From assembly GCA_023395515.1 (NCBI GenBank), contig JAEWZB010000010.1, positions 1 to 40,303 of the forward strand: a stretch of DNA of 40,303 bases, read 5' to 3'. The stretch's first letter is position 1. The number at the start of each line of letters is the position of its first letter. Source of the stretch: Bacillota bacterium. GTDB lineage: Bacteria > Bacillota > Syntrophomonadia > Syntrophomonadales > Syntrophomonadaceae. The position numbers and the translations under genes are program-made. Shown one piece after another: positions 14,794-23,985 of the stretch. Below the pieces are notes generated by a model. That model was given only the letters and a program-made list of their open reading frames with translations, was not told where the DNA came from and made no database searches.

Positions 14794-17700
14794 TTACTTG
14801 CGTACTGTTTCCATAAAGCGCTGTAAAATTGAGGCTACTTGGGCGCGCTGGGCGTTGCTGCCGGGGCTTAGCTTGGTGTCGTCACCCTGGATTAATCCTG
14901 CGGTGTTGGCCCAGGCCATAGCGTCTTGGGCATAGCCGGAAATGGAGGCCGCGTCGCTGAACTGGGAGAGGTCTGCTTGAGCAGATACATCATAACCTTG
15001 GAGCTGGGCGTAATTCATTAGAATAACAGCCAACTGCTCACGGGTGATGGTATTATCGGGGCCGAATTTACCGTTACCGTAACCGCTGACGATTTTATTT
15101 TCGGCTGCCCAAGCTACTGCGTTGGCATAATATTTATCGGCTGCCACATCACTGAAAGTATTAGCTCCCGTTGCGGGTGAACCTTCCAGGCGGTGGAGGA
15201 TAGTGACTATCATGCCTCTGGTGGTAGTGTCATAAGGACCGAAGGTACTGTTTCCGGTTCCCTTCATTAAATCTTTCTCGTAGGCATATTGTACTGCGCC
15301 GTAGAACCAATCAGCTTCTTTAACGTCGCTGAAGGGATTCACTCCAGCGGGTTTCTCTACGGGTTTAACTGTAGCCTGGGTATCCTGTCCCACTACATAC
15401 AGGGAGAGGTGATCAAGGGTAAAGGTGACCATGCCGTTCTCGAAGATGTAGGAGAGCTGTTCCAGCTCGCCGGCATCATTTAAGTACCATACGGCTACCG
15501 GCTGCGGGCCGTTGTAGGGTACCTGAACAGTCAGGGTGCCGTCAAAGGTACTGATATTATTTCCGCCGGACAGAATGTTGATATCTAATACGATGTCACC
15601 GCTCCTGACTGCTTCCTGTTGGGTTTCGGTAAGAGAGCTTACCGGTACCGGGCTAAGCGCCATGCTCAAATTATCTGCTGCCTGTTCAGCAATAGAGGCA
15701 GCAGCCTCATTATCCAGAGTAATATTACCGGCAGGCAGATTTACAGTCACATCCAGTCCCGCCCGGGCAAAGGAGTTGAGGGCCGAGGCAGGGAGCTGGG
15801 CGGCGGTTACGCTGCCAGCCTTGGAAAGGTCGATAACAACTTCGTTGTCTCTAGCCTTTTCGATAATCTCATTAACCTTGGCTGTCGGCAGGGACAGGTT
15901 AGCTGTACCGTTGGAGCTATTATAGATTACCTCAGTTGTGCCGCCGGTGCTAGGGGTAGATGAACTCCCGCCGGAGCCGCCGCTATTTTCGCCGCCGCCT
16001 TCCGGTGCGCTCGTCACCGTAGCCACCAGCTTGCCACTTTCCACGGCGATGCTAAAGGTGTAACCCGATACGCTTACCGTGCTGTTGGCCGGCACTCCTG
16101 TCATGCCCTTGGCGACGCTGTCAATCAGCGTGATTTTGTCGCCTGCGGCCAGAGAGGAGGCGCCCGCAAAGCTGATGCCAATGGTGGCGCCGTTAATATC
16201 CGCCGACGAGCCTTCCAAAATACCATTCCCATGGGCTGCGATGAGCATGGTGCCGCCGTTTGCCAGAGCGGAAGGCAGCTTGAAGTTGTAATTCTCAAAC
16301 TTGCGTATACCCATGACGGTGACCCCGGAACGTTCAACATTCAGCGCACTTCTGGGTCCGTTCAAATCACCCGAAAAGGATGATCCGGACAAATTCAGCG
16401 TACCGCCCTCTCTGATGCTGATGCTGTTGTCCTCTGCTGTGCCTAAAGCAGTGATTCCGCCCTCCACCTGTGCTGCAATCGTGCCGCCGGTGATGATCAC
16501 ATGGTTGTTTTTGACATCTCCAAATATACTTTCGCCGCCGCGCACACGCTTAAATCCCGTTATTGTGCCGCCGTTGATAACGACGGTGTTGTTTGAGGCG
16601 TTGCCATCATAGGCCCGTCCGCCAGATATCACGAAATTCGAATTTCCTGTAATCGTGCCGCCGTTCATCGTGACCGTGTTGCCGTTGACGTTCTCGCTGC
16701 CATTGTCGAACCCGCCGTAGATCGCGCCGCCAATTATGCCGCTGTTGACCGTAACGCTGTTGCCCGATTTGCTGATTGCCGGAAACAGCGATTTGTAGCT
16801 TGAGCCGTCAAGCGGGTCATTTTGCAATAAATAGCCGGGGTAGGTGATGATGCTGGCATCCGGCGCGCTGCCGTTAAGCGTGCCGCCGGTGTGGGTGAAC
16901 GCTCCGCCGACCGTGCCGGTGACCGTGACCGCTCCGTTCGAAACCGTGAGATCGCTGTAGAGAATGCTTCCGTTGACAGTCACATTTGCAGTTGCTCCGC
17001 TGACGTTCAGGTCGCAGCTCACGTTGCCGTTGCTGCCGCCCACGTCGCCCGTGGTCAAAGTGCCGCTCGTGACACTGACGACGCCGTTCGTGCTTGCAAG
17101 CGCGCCGCCATAACCTGTGCCTTTTGACGTCACCGTGCCGCCGGAAACCGTTATGGTGTTCCAGGCCATAATGCCTGTATCGCCTGTACTGGCGACATCC
17201 ACCGTCGCGCTGCCGCCGATGTTGATGCCGGCGGTTGAGTGAATCGCTATACCGGCTGTGGGGGCGGCTGTCCGAACGGCTGCCGTGCCGTTAATGGCAA
17301 TGCTTCCGCTGTTATATGCATTCAAACCCATTCCGCCGCTGCCTGACGAGGTGAGGTTCAGCGTTCCGGAGAACATCGTGAAGTCACCAGAGGTTCCGAC
17401 TGCGTAGTAGTTATTAGCCGCAGTGATAGCGTTGACAGTCACCCCGGCAATCTCCATGCTGCTCGCCGTCAACGCGACGTAGCTGCTGTTGTTCACAGTC
17501 AGGATATCGCCGGTGCCGCCGCTGATAGTGAGCTTTCCGTTCCCGCCGCTAATCATCCCGGTGACGGTGGGCGTTCCGTAGACCACAAGGTTTACGTCAC
17601 CCGGTAAGACAAAGCTGATGCCGTCGGCGGCAATATCCCCGGAGAGTGTAAAGGTGTTCGTCGCAGCTTCCCACTCCCAGCCTGTTTCGTCTTGGTCAGT

Positions 17701-17829
17701 CGCGGCATTGTAAGGGATACCGGCAACAAATAAATACTCTGTTGCGGCAAAAGCCGTCATGGGCAGCATGATGATTACCATGCACACCGTAAGCAGCAGG
17801 CTGCCGATTTGTTTCCAGGTTCGTTTCAT
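14794..17829 (-). CDS. SLH-domain surface protein with beta-helix region
   Basis: A 1011-residue exported protein. Signal peptide at 1-28 (LLLTVCMVIIMLPMTAFAA). Residues ~30-600 are a repetitive right-handed beta-helix-like region with many short turns such as NNTVVINGGTITG and NNHVIITGGTIAA. A Gly/Ser linker (~608-630) leads to a domain at ~635-815 common in clostridial surface proteins (AARLPAS-type helices, then VPYNGPQPVAVWYLNDAGELE). Three SLH repeats (~830-1011) should anchor it to cell-wall polymer: NPFSDVKEADWFYGAV, FSDVAADKYYANAVAW, FSDAASISGYAQDAMAW. AAGGAGG precedes the ATG. The first two thirds are distinctly GC-rich compared with neighbours, which suggests transfer or domain shuffling. 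The ligand is unknown; adhesion or carbohydrate binding is plausible. Confidence 0.88.
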   Translation of the reverse strand: MKRTWKQIGSLLLTVCMVIIMLPMTAFAATEYLFVAGIPYNAATDQDETGWEWEAATNTFTLSGDIAADGISFVLPGDVNLVVYGTPTVTGMISGGNGKLTISGGTGDILTVNNSSYVALTASSMEIAGVTVNAITAANNYYAVGTSGDFTMFSGTLNLTSSGSGGMGLNAYNSGSIAINGTAAVRTAAPTAGIAIHSTAGINIGGSATVDVASTGDTGIMAWNTITVSGGTVTSKGTGYGGALASTNGVVSVTSGTLTTGDVGGSNGNVSCDLNVSGATANVTVNGSILYSDLTVSNGAVTVTGTVGGAFTHTGGTLNGSAPDASIITYPGYLLQNDPLDGSSYKSLFPAISKSGNSVTVNSGIIGGAIYGGFDNGSENVNGNTVTMNGGTITGNSNFVISGGRAYDGNASNNTVVINGGTITGFKRVRGGESIFGDVKNNHVIITGGTIAAQVEGGITALGTAEDNSISIREGGTLNLSGSSFSGDLNGPRSALNVERSGVTVMGIRKFENYNFKLPSALANGGTMLIAAHGNGILEGSSADINGATIGISFAGASSLAAGDKITLIDSVAKGMTGVPANSTVSVSGYTFSIAVESGKLVATVTSAPEGGGENSGGSGGSSSTPSTGGTTEVIYNSSNGTANLSLPTAKVNEIIEKARDNEVVIDLSKAGSVTAAQLPASALNSFARAGLDVTVNLPAGNITLDNEAAASIAEQAADNLSMALSPVPVSSLTETQQEAVRSGDIVLDINILSGGNNISTFDGTLTVQVPYNGPQPVAVWYLNDAGELEQLSYIFENGMVTFTLDHLSLYVVGQDTQATVKPVEKPAGVNPFSDVKEADWFYGAVQYAYEKDLMKGTGNSTFGPYDTTTRGMIVTILHRLEGSPATGANTFSDVAADKYYANAVAWAAENKIVSGYGNGKFGPDNTITREQLAVILMNYAQLQGYDVSAQADLSQFSDAASISGYAQDAMAWANTAGLIQGDDTKLSPGSNAQRAQVASILQRFMETVRK

Positions 17830-17886
17830 ATAAGTATTTCCTCCTTATTTTGATAGTTTCCCGCCCTGGGGGCAGGGATGAATTTT

Positions 17887-18420
17887 TTACCCGACCGCAG
17901 GGGAGACTGTCAGCACCAGCCGGGTCAATTCTTCAGCATCGATTTTTAGTATCTGCCCAAAGCAGAGATTTTCCCCGTCCGTGCTCACCGACTGTAAAAC
18001 CTCGGGTTCCTGCAAGGGAATGTAACGGATAGTGTGCAGGTGGTTTTCCATATTCAGGGTCAGGATGCTGCCGCTTTTCATTTCCAGCCGAAACCGCCCG
18101 CTTTCCAAGGCTTGGATCCGCATGATACCGTTAATCTCGTCCGGTGATTTCATGGCCAGTCTCACCGCTTCCCGGGCGAAAATCTCCAGATCAAAATTAG
18201 TGCCGGTATCAAAAATGATTTTGGCTCCGTCGGTGACGGCGGAGCCAAATACTGTATCACTGTTCAAATCATAGTACCGGGCGGTGCGCAGGCGGTTTTC
18301 CATATTCAGCTCCAGAACGCTTCCGCTACCAAATTCGATATGCAGACGATGGCGGTCAAGAGGTGTAACTGCCTGAATAGTAGGAATTTTCTTGGTCTGC
18401 CGTGATTTTATGCCAGCCAT
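17887..18420 (-). CDS. Tandem DUF2442-like protein
   Basis: About 177 residues made of two similar halves: RLHIEFGSGSVLELNMENRL followed by RTARYYDL, and RFRLEMKSGSILTLNMENHL followed by HTIRYIPL, each continuing to a 'TDG' turn. The pattern resembles DUF2442-type small beta proteins, sometimes found beside regulators or toxin genes, but the match is by eye. No signal peptide, so cytoplasmic. The start at 18420 follows GAAGGAAAACAT; an upstream ATG at 18456 lacks a ribosome site. It sits between the LuxR regulator and the SLH gene on the same strand, so a shared function is possible but unproven. Confidence 0.65.
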   Translation of the reverse strand: MAGIKSRQTKKIPTIQAVTPLDRHRLHIEFGSGSVLELNMENRLRTARYYDLNSDTVFGSAVTDGAKIIFDTGTNFDLEIFAREAVRLAMKSPDEINGIMRIQALESGRFRLEMKSGSILTLNMENHLHTIRYIPLQEPEVLQSVSTDGENLCFGQILKIDAEELTRLVLTVSPAVG

Positions 18421-18463
18421 ATGTTTTCCTTCTTTCGCTTTGATGGGGTGGGGCATAAAAATA

Positions 18464-18491
18464 GCACCCTATAATTGTTATTGTAGGGTGC
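18464..18491. terminator. Bidirectional hairpin terminator between LuxR and DUF2442-like genes
   Basis: A 12-bp stem (GCACCCTATAAT with ATTGTAGGGTGC, one G-T pair). T-rich sequence follows on both strands. On the minus strand it would end the LuxR transcript before the DUF2442-like gene. Confidence 0.75.
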
Positions 18492-18536
18492 AGAATTAAT
18501 TTTTTATATTGGACGGTGTCCAATTATTTTTATAGT

Positions 18537-20984
18537 TTAGGTATTTTTTAAGAGCTCACGGGAGGAAACGCCCTCCTTAGCAAGGATACTGCTGACGGTG
18601 GCCCGGGCCGTGGAGAAGGATACATTCAGCTTATCCGCAATCTCCCGATTGCTCAGACCTTGCTTAAGCAGCAGGAGAACTTCTTTCTCCCGGGGCGACA
18701 GGGGGATTTTTCGGTGGATGGCTGCCAGTCCTTGCTCCATAGTTGCGGCCAAAGCAGCCATGTTCTCCCGTGTTGGGCGGTCACAGCCGCTGTCAGGCAA
18801 CAATCTTTTGATGCCAGGGTAATTTTCCACAAAAGGCAGTAAAATACCGTCGGGCAGAGCGATATCAAGGGCTCGGTTCAGGGCCTCCAGAGCCTGGGGT
18901 CGTTTATCCAGAGCAGCAAAGGCCTGGGCCCGGTATAGATGTATGTAAATCTGGGGCAGCAGGTTAGGGAAGATGGAGGAGAGCCCCAGCCCGAATTCAC
19001 TGATGCCGAGCAGTTTCTGATATTCTCCCCGCTCTAAAAGAATTCGGCCGTAAATTATATGGGCAAAGGGCTGGGTCATAATGACCAGCCGCCGGTCATT
19101 GATTTCGCCTTCGGCCAGCCAGGGAGAAATTTCATCCCGGCGCCCTAGCAGCAGATATAAAAAGCCGCAGGCTAAATCCAGCGTGTAGCGGCATAAGTCC
19201 TCGGTATTTTGCTGGGAGCGCTTAGCCAGGGAGGAAAGAGCATTTTCCAGCATGGCATCGTCTCCGGCAAGTAGGGAAATGCGGGCCAGCAGGAAGAGGC
19301 CGCATTGGACGATACTGTTCTGCCGCTTGCTGTCGGCAGTGAAAATAGCCTTATGGCAGAGGATTTCTGCTTCCTGTGTCTGGCCCTGCATGAGGCAGGC
19401 TTCTGCCCGCATGATGAATTCCGCGCCGTTGCCGTGGCCGTTGGTCAGCTCATAGTAGACGGGCATACACTCATCCATCTGAGCAAGTTCTCGGTCCAGT
19501 TGGCCGCTTTCCCGGTAAAACATATATAAGACGGACGGGGAGCCGAAGGTCCAGGTGCTTTTTACATTGATGAGGGTGGCAGGGCCGCCCAAGAGCTCCA
19601 GTGCTTGGCGGTGACGGCTGCTCATAGCATCAATGCGGTTGTATTCGAGAAAGGAGAGCAAAAGCTCCATTTCTCCTGCCAATGCCCTTTGGCGGTCTTC
19701 AGGAAGCTGGCTTTCCATAATAGCCCTATGGATTTCTTCCTTAAAAGCCAGCAATTTTTCGTTTTCGTGGAGAAAAAAGAGGGTAAAAGCCAGCGGAACC
19801 ATGGCAGCCGGATATTTTCGCTTAAGTTCAAAGGGAGTATTTTCAATGATGTCCAGTATCATGGGTCCGGTAGTTTCGTCTACCACATCGGCAATTTCAT
19901 AGCTGGTCAGCGGCAGAGCCAGAAGCCGTTCCCAAGCTCCGGAGTGATAGTAAAAGCGCAGGGTATTTATCCGGTCACCGTCCTGTTCCGCTAAATCCCC
20001 TCCCATAAGGTAGATGCCCCGGCGTTTTTCCTCCGGCAGCAGTTCAAACTGGTCATTCAGGAACCTTTGGAACAGGGCATGAAGATAGAATCTGCGGGTT
20101 TCCCGGTCAAAATGAACAAACACCCGTTTTTCCCGCAGGAGAAGCTCTGTTTTTGACCTGCTCATACCGGACAGGGCTGTAGCCTGAGCCAGTGAGAAGC
20201 GGGGAAAGATGGAAATCGTAGTTAGAAATCCCCGCTCGAAGGCAGATAGATGATTCCACAGAACATTGCGGATCATATTTTGTATATTACCGCTCTCAAA
20301 CCTGCCGGTTTCGATAAAGGATAAAAGCTGGAGATAGAGCGCCATAACCCAGCCTTCGGTGAGCTGCATGACTTCCTCAAGCTGGGAGGCGGTCAGGGAA
20401 ATACCGGCTTGCCGGTAATAGGCGTCGATATCCCTGGAGGAAAAGGTAAAAACAGATTCCCGCAGCACGTAAAAGCGGCGGTTTTCCACAATGGACTTCT
20501 GTTCCGGTTCGGATAGAAGCTGTGAGGCGGCCACTATATGAAGATTTTGACCGCCATGCCCGGAAAGCGCAGTCAGAAACAGTCCGATGTCCGGCAGTTT
20601 CCATGCGGTCAGATCATCCAGCACCAGATAGGTTTCCTCCGTACAACGAAGGGTGCTAAAAATACGTTCAATTTCCGGCAAGGTGTCCTCATCCGGCACT
20701 CCGGCCACGGTAAGCCGCTCCGCACTTTCAGGATCAAAGTGTCCAATGAGTCCACAGAAGGCTTTCCATGAAAGGCCCGGCTGTGCCTCAGTAAAGGTAT
20801 GCCAGATGACTTGTGCGGTTCTGGAAATCTGGGTATCGAAAAAATGAAGCAGAGCCGTAGTCTTGCCGAAGCCGGAAGGAGCCTCGACCAGGGTCAGCGG
20901 ATATGCTTTGATAAAATTTAGACATTCTATGAGCTTGGGGGGAAAAAAGAGTGTTTCCGGTTTGATTTGTCTGGTTCTTGCCAT
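18537..20984 (-). CDS. MalT-like LuxR-family transcriptional regulator
   Basis: An 815-residue ATP-dependent regulator of the MalT/LAL class. Walker A APSGFGKT at 35-42, Walker B-like TYLVLDDLTAW, an AAA/STAND-type winged-helix middle, a helical TPR-like sensor region (~330-740), and a C-terminal LuxR helix-turn-helix (PLSPREKEVLLLLKQGLSNR followed by EIADKLNVSFSTARATVSSI). Such proteins bind an inducer, often a sugar, with ATP and then activate promoters as oligomers. The likely targets are the downstream DUF2442-like and SLH genes on the same strand. The start follows GGGAGGAAAGCT. GC content is above that of the surrounding genes. Confidence 0.88.
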   Translation of the reverse strand: MARTRQIKPETLFFPPKLIECLNFIKAYPLTLVEAPSGFGKTTALLHFFDTQISRTAQVIWHTFTEAQPGLSWKAFCGLIGHFDPESAERLTVAGVPDEDTLPEIERIFSTLRCTEETYLVLDDLTAWKLPDIGLFLTALSGHGGQNLHIVAASQLLSEPEQKSIVENRRFYVLRESVFTFSSRDIDAYYRQAGISLTASQLEEVMQLTEGWVMALYLQLLSFIETGRFESGNIQNMIRNVLWNHLSAFERGFLTTISIFPRFSLAQATALSGMSRSKTELLLREKRVFVHFDRETRRFYLHALFQRFLNDQFELLPEEKRRGIYLMGGDLAEQDGDRINTLRFYYHSGAWERLLALPLTSYEIADVVDETTGPMILDIIENTPFELKRKYPAAMVPLAFTLFFLHENEKLLAFKEEIHRAIMESQLPEDRQRALAGEMELLLSFLEYNRIDAMSSRHRQALELLGGPATLINVKSTWTFGSPSVLYMFYRESGQLDRELAQMDECMPVYYELTNGHGNGAEFIMRAEACLMQGQTQEAEILCHKAIFTADSKRQNSIVQCGLFLLARISLLAGDDAMLENALSSLAKRSQQNTEDLCRYTLDLACGFLYLLLGRRDEISPWLAEGEINDRRLVIMTQPFAHIIYGRILLERGEYQKLLGISEFGLGLSSIFPNLLPQIYIHLYRAQAFAALDKRPQALEALNRALDIALPDGILLPFVENYPGIKRLLPDSGCDRPTRENMAALAATMEQGLAAIHRKIPLSPREKEVLLLLKQGLSNREIADKLNVSFSTARATVSSILAKEGVSSRELLKNT

Positions 20985-21084
20985 ATAGCTTTCCTCCCGA
21001 GGAATTCTTTTAATCTATTATGTTGCTTATTGCAAAAATCTTCAAGATTAAGGAAGCAAATTTGAGGGCACAATTTAGGACACA

Positions 21085-21116
21085 AAAAGCCGCAGGACTG
21101 AATTCCTACGGCTTTT
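21085..21116. terminator. Terminator of the PadR-flavoprotein-reductase operon
   Basis: AAAAGCCGCAGGA (21085-21097) pairs with TCCTACGGCTTTT (21104-21116) with one mismatch. On the minus strand it ends in a T-run. It lies downstream of the reductase gene. Confidence 0.8.
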
Positions 21117-21278
21117 GGGACGTCAAAGCGGGGGCGACTTAAGATTGCTGGTAAAGACCTGGTATTGCAGGGCATTAATCTCCAGGCCACCGCAGGTCGT
21201 CCGTCCCTACGGATGCAGGGGATGGGTCGGCACAGAGACCGATCCTACGCCTTACGTTTTAACCCTTACTCCTCCGCT
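21117..21278. repeat. Repeat-derived spacer
   Basis: On the minus strand it contains AAAACGTAAGGCGTAGGATC, then CCGTAGGGACGGACGACCTG and CTTAAGTCGCCCCC, all variants of the GTAAGGCGTAGG / GTAGGGGCGACC repeat seen at 10991. The open frames across it are composition artefacts. Confidence 0.5.
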
Positions 21279-22436
21279 TTACAGCAATATTTCCAGGTCG
21301 GTCAGCGGATAGGCGGCACAGGAATGTATATAACCGGATTCCTGGTCGGACTTGCGTAAAAGGGCGTTAACCGGTTGATAGACTTTACCGGCCAGCATTT
21401 TAACCCGGCACAGGCTGCATTCCCCGGAGCGGCAACAATTTTCCACCACTATCCCGGCTCTTTCCAGAGCAGTCAGCAAGGATTCGCTGGCTTTAGCCGG
21501 AATTTCAGAACCGGAGCTTAATTTGACCGTAAAGACTTTATCGGCCGGAACATCCTGGGGCCAGGCCGGTTCTTGGTATATTTGAGTGGGAGTGCCGAAA
21601 ACTTCTTGGCGGATGCGGCGTTTGGGTATGCCCAATTTGTCCAGCTCCGGCAGGCAGAAGTTATACATTTCCCGGGGACCGCACAGGTAAAAGGTTTTAT
21701 CGTTAATTTCACCCAGGCGCTGCTGGAGCAAAGATGCATCCAGTAAGCCGGTTAAGCCTTCATAGCCGGACTCGGGTTCTGATATGACCAGATCATAGGT
21801 GAAATTATGATAACGGGCCGCCCGGGTCAGCAGTTCTTCATGGAATATGGCTTCTTCCGGTTTACGGCAGCCATAAAACAAGTGGATTTTACGGTTAAGG
21901 CCCCGGTCAGTTACTTCTCTAATCATGCTGGCAAAGGGAGTAATACCGCTGCCACCGGCTAAGAATACTAAATTTTGCCCGTGGAAAAGGGGATTATAGT
22001 ATAAATGTCCGGCGGGGCCGGTAGATTCAAAAAGATCGCCAATTTCGACTTTATCTAACAAATAGTCGGAGACAAAGCCGTCAGTTATACGTCTTACCGT
22101 AATATCATAATAAGCCGTCTGATTTGGCGGAGAAGAGATGCTATAAGGACGGGCGGTGCGGATACCGTCGATTTCTACCAGCAGATTTATATATTGTCCG
22201 GCCTGAAAGGGCGGCAGATAGCCTTCATTGGCCACCAGACGCAAGGTAGAGGTAGATTCAGTTTCGGAAAAAATAGCTGCAACCCGTAACTTAATACGGC
22301 GGGGATGCAGTTTCTCCACGGCATTCATCCATTGGCCCCGGCGGCTGAAGTAATCGATACCGTATTTACGGCAGATTTCAATTTCCTTTTCTATTTCATT
22401 GTAGCCAACTATTTTTTTGCGTTCGCTCTTTTTCAT
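21279..22436 (-). CDS. Flavin reductase with C-terminal 2Fe-2S ferredoxin domain
   Basis: A 385-residue three-domain electron carrier. A short N-terminal extension precedes an FAD-binding ferredoxin-reductase domain (RPYSISSPP for FAD), an NAD(P)-binding domain (FLAGGSGITPFASMI and FYLCGPREMY), and a plant-type [2Fe-2S] domain (C-x4-C-x2-C in CCRSGECSLC, then a last cysteine in IHSCAAY). It resembles the reductase subunits of oxygenases and the Hmp-type reductases; in an anaerobe it probably passes electrons from NAD(P)H to a partner. It starts 2 bases after the stop of the flavoprotein gene with GGAGGTG before ATG, so the two are translationally coupled and the flavoprotein is the likely partner. 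Confidence 0.85.
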   Translation of the reverse strand: MKKSERKKIVGYNEIEKEIEICRKYGIDYFSRRGQWMNAVEKLHPRRIKLRVAAIFSETESTSTLRLVANEGYLPPFQAGQYINLLVEIDGIRTARPYSISSPPNQTAYYDITVRRITDGFVSDYLLDKVEIGDLFESTGPAGHLYYNPLFHGQNLVFLAGGSGITPFASMIREVTDRGLNRKIHLFYGCRKPEEAIFHEELLTRAARYHNFTYDLVISEPESGYEGLTGLLDASLLQQRLGEINDKTFYLCGPREMYNFCLPELDKLGIPKRRIRQEVFGTPTQIYQEPAWPQDVPADKVFTVKLSSGSEIPAKASESLLTALERAGIVVENCCRSGECSLCRVKMLAGKVYQPVNALLRKSDQESGYIHSCAAYPLTDLEILL

Positions 22437-22438
22437 GC

Positions 22439-23938
22439 TTACACCTCCGTTTTTGCCCGCATATTTTTTAGGAGCTGCCGGGCGGCCGCACTTCCTGAAC
22501 TGAGGGTAGGCTGGAAGCCGCCTGATCCTGCCCAGGCCCCGGCAAAATATAACCCTTTGATGGGAGATTTAGGAGAAAGAAACATATTGGAATCTTTGGC
22601 ATATTGGTCAAAACCGTAAATGGCTCCGCCGGGGGTAGCCAGATAACGTATATGGGTAAGGGGAGTGGCTACCTCTATTTCTTCGATATGCTCTCTAAAG
22701 CCGGGAAAGACCTGTTCTATTTTATCTAACAGCTGGTCGGCTACTTCATATTTTTTTTCATAGTATTGATGGGGGGGAATATTAAGCCACGGCTCGGCAT
22801 ATTTAAGGTTTACCACTGCAATTTGGGAGGTTCCGGGGGGTGAAGCCTCGGGGTCGGATAAGTTGTAACAGGATAGTAATACATATCCGTCTTCGGACTC
22901 AACCTCGCGGAAGGAAGCGAAAACTTCATCCATATCGGCAACATTGCCGATAAAGGTGGTGGTTTCATTGATACCTACTGTGGCAGGTTCACAGTCCAGG
23001 CCGATGTAAAGGGTGAGGGAAGACGGTCCGACGGTACTGCCGCCTAGTATTTTTAATTGCTCCTGGGGAACGTGCTCGGGGTCAATCATCTCCGTGTAAA
23101 CTGCTAAAGTGGAAGCATTGGAGATTATATATTTAGTCTTAATAGTTGTACCATCCTCAGTAACTACCCCGGTTATTTGACTATCTTCGACCAGGATTTT
23201 TTTAGCGCCGCAGTTAAAACGGGCTACCCCACCGGATTCCAGGTATTGGTCAAGGATAGCAGTAGATAAAGCCTGGGAGCCGCCTTTTAGATGGCCCGGC
23301 TTCAGTTCGATGTAAGCAAAAAGCAGCATAGCCATATCCATAAAGGTCAAGCTGCTGGGGGGGACTCCGACATAACCCCAGTAAGTGGATAAGACTTGCT
23401 TTAATAAGGGGTCGGTAAAGTATTCATCAAATACGGATTGGGTACTAGCTAAAGAATATTTGAAGTAAAGCGGATAATTTTCCGGGGTCGGTTCAGGGTC
23501 CCGGAAAGTAGAAAAGAATTCGAAAACAAATTTATATAGAAAATCGAAAAAAGTACTGATATTTTCTTTTTCAGCCGGAAAATATTCTTGTAAAGTGGCG
23601 ATAGCTGCTTGGCGGTCTGCTTTTAAAGTAATGTCTATTTGCCCGGGTACTACCAAACGGTAAAGGTTATCCATGGCGATCCATTCCAGACGGTCAACAA
23701 CCCCTAACTTATCAAGTACATTGAACAAAGGGCCCGGTTTATCCTTAGAACCCAGGCCGCTTAGCTGGTGCAGGGCTACTTCAAATTCAAAACGGCCGCG
23801 GCGGAAACTGGTAGCACATCCACCCGGAACATTATGCCTTTCCAGTAATAATGTTTTTACACCTTGGCGGGCCAGAGTGCAGGCCGCAGTTAATCCTCCG
23901 TTACCGGCCCCTATTACAACCACATCATAATCAGTCAC
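22439..23938 (-). CDS. Phytoene desaturase-like FAD oxidoreductase (COG1233)
   Basis: A 499-residue flavoprotein of the CrtI/CrtISO/RetSat type. The N-terminal Rossmann motif VVVIGAGNGGLTAACTLAR and the LLLERHNVPGGCATSF stretch bind FAD; the C-terminus has FAGAWAGSGGFQPTLSSG. Family members desaturate, isomerise or saturate polyene chains. No other carotenoid gene is nearby, so the substrate is open. GTG at 23938 is the likely start because AAAGGAG lies 8 bases upstream; an earlier in-frame GTG (23959) is upstream of this ribosome site. It is the second gene of a PadR operon and is followed by its probable reductase. Confidence 0.8.
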   Translation of the reverse strand: MTDYDVVVIGAGNGGLTAACTLARQGVKTLLLERHNVPGGCATSFRRGRFEFEVALHQLSGLGSKDKPGPLFNVLDKLGVVDRLEWIAMDNLYRLVVPGQIDITLKADRQAAIATLQEYFPAEKENISTFFDFLYKFVFEFFSTFRDPEPTPENYPLYFKYSLASTQSVFDEYFTDPLLKQVLSTYWGYVGVPPSSLTFMDMAMLLFAYIELKPGHLKGGSQALSTAILDQYLESGGVARFNCGAKKILVEDSQITGVVTEDGTTIKTKYIISNASTLAVYTEMIDPEHVPQEQLKILGGSTVGPSSLTLYIGLDCEPATVGINETTTFIGNVADMDEVFASFREVESEDGYVLLSCYNLSDPEASPPGTSQIAVVNLKYAEPWLNIPPHQYYEKKYEVADQLLDKIEQVFPGFREHIEEIEVATPLTHIRYLATPGGAIYGFDQYAKDSNMFLSPKSPIKGLYFAGAWAGSGGFQPTLSSGSAAARQLLKNMRAKTEV

Positions 23939-23985
23939 ATTACTCACTCCTTTAATCACAATTTAACCCTGTTTGATAACATTAG

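Noticed and set aside
15289..17127. Several plus-strand open frames opposite the SLH gene
   Set aside because: They are antisense shadows in GC-rich sequence without ribosome sites or recognisable products.
21115..21359. Plus-strand frames of 64-65 residues
   Set aside because: They lie in repeat-derived spacer and overlap the end of the reductase gene.
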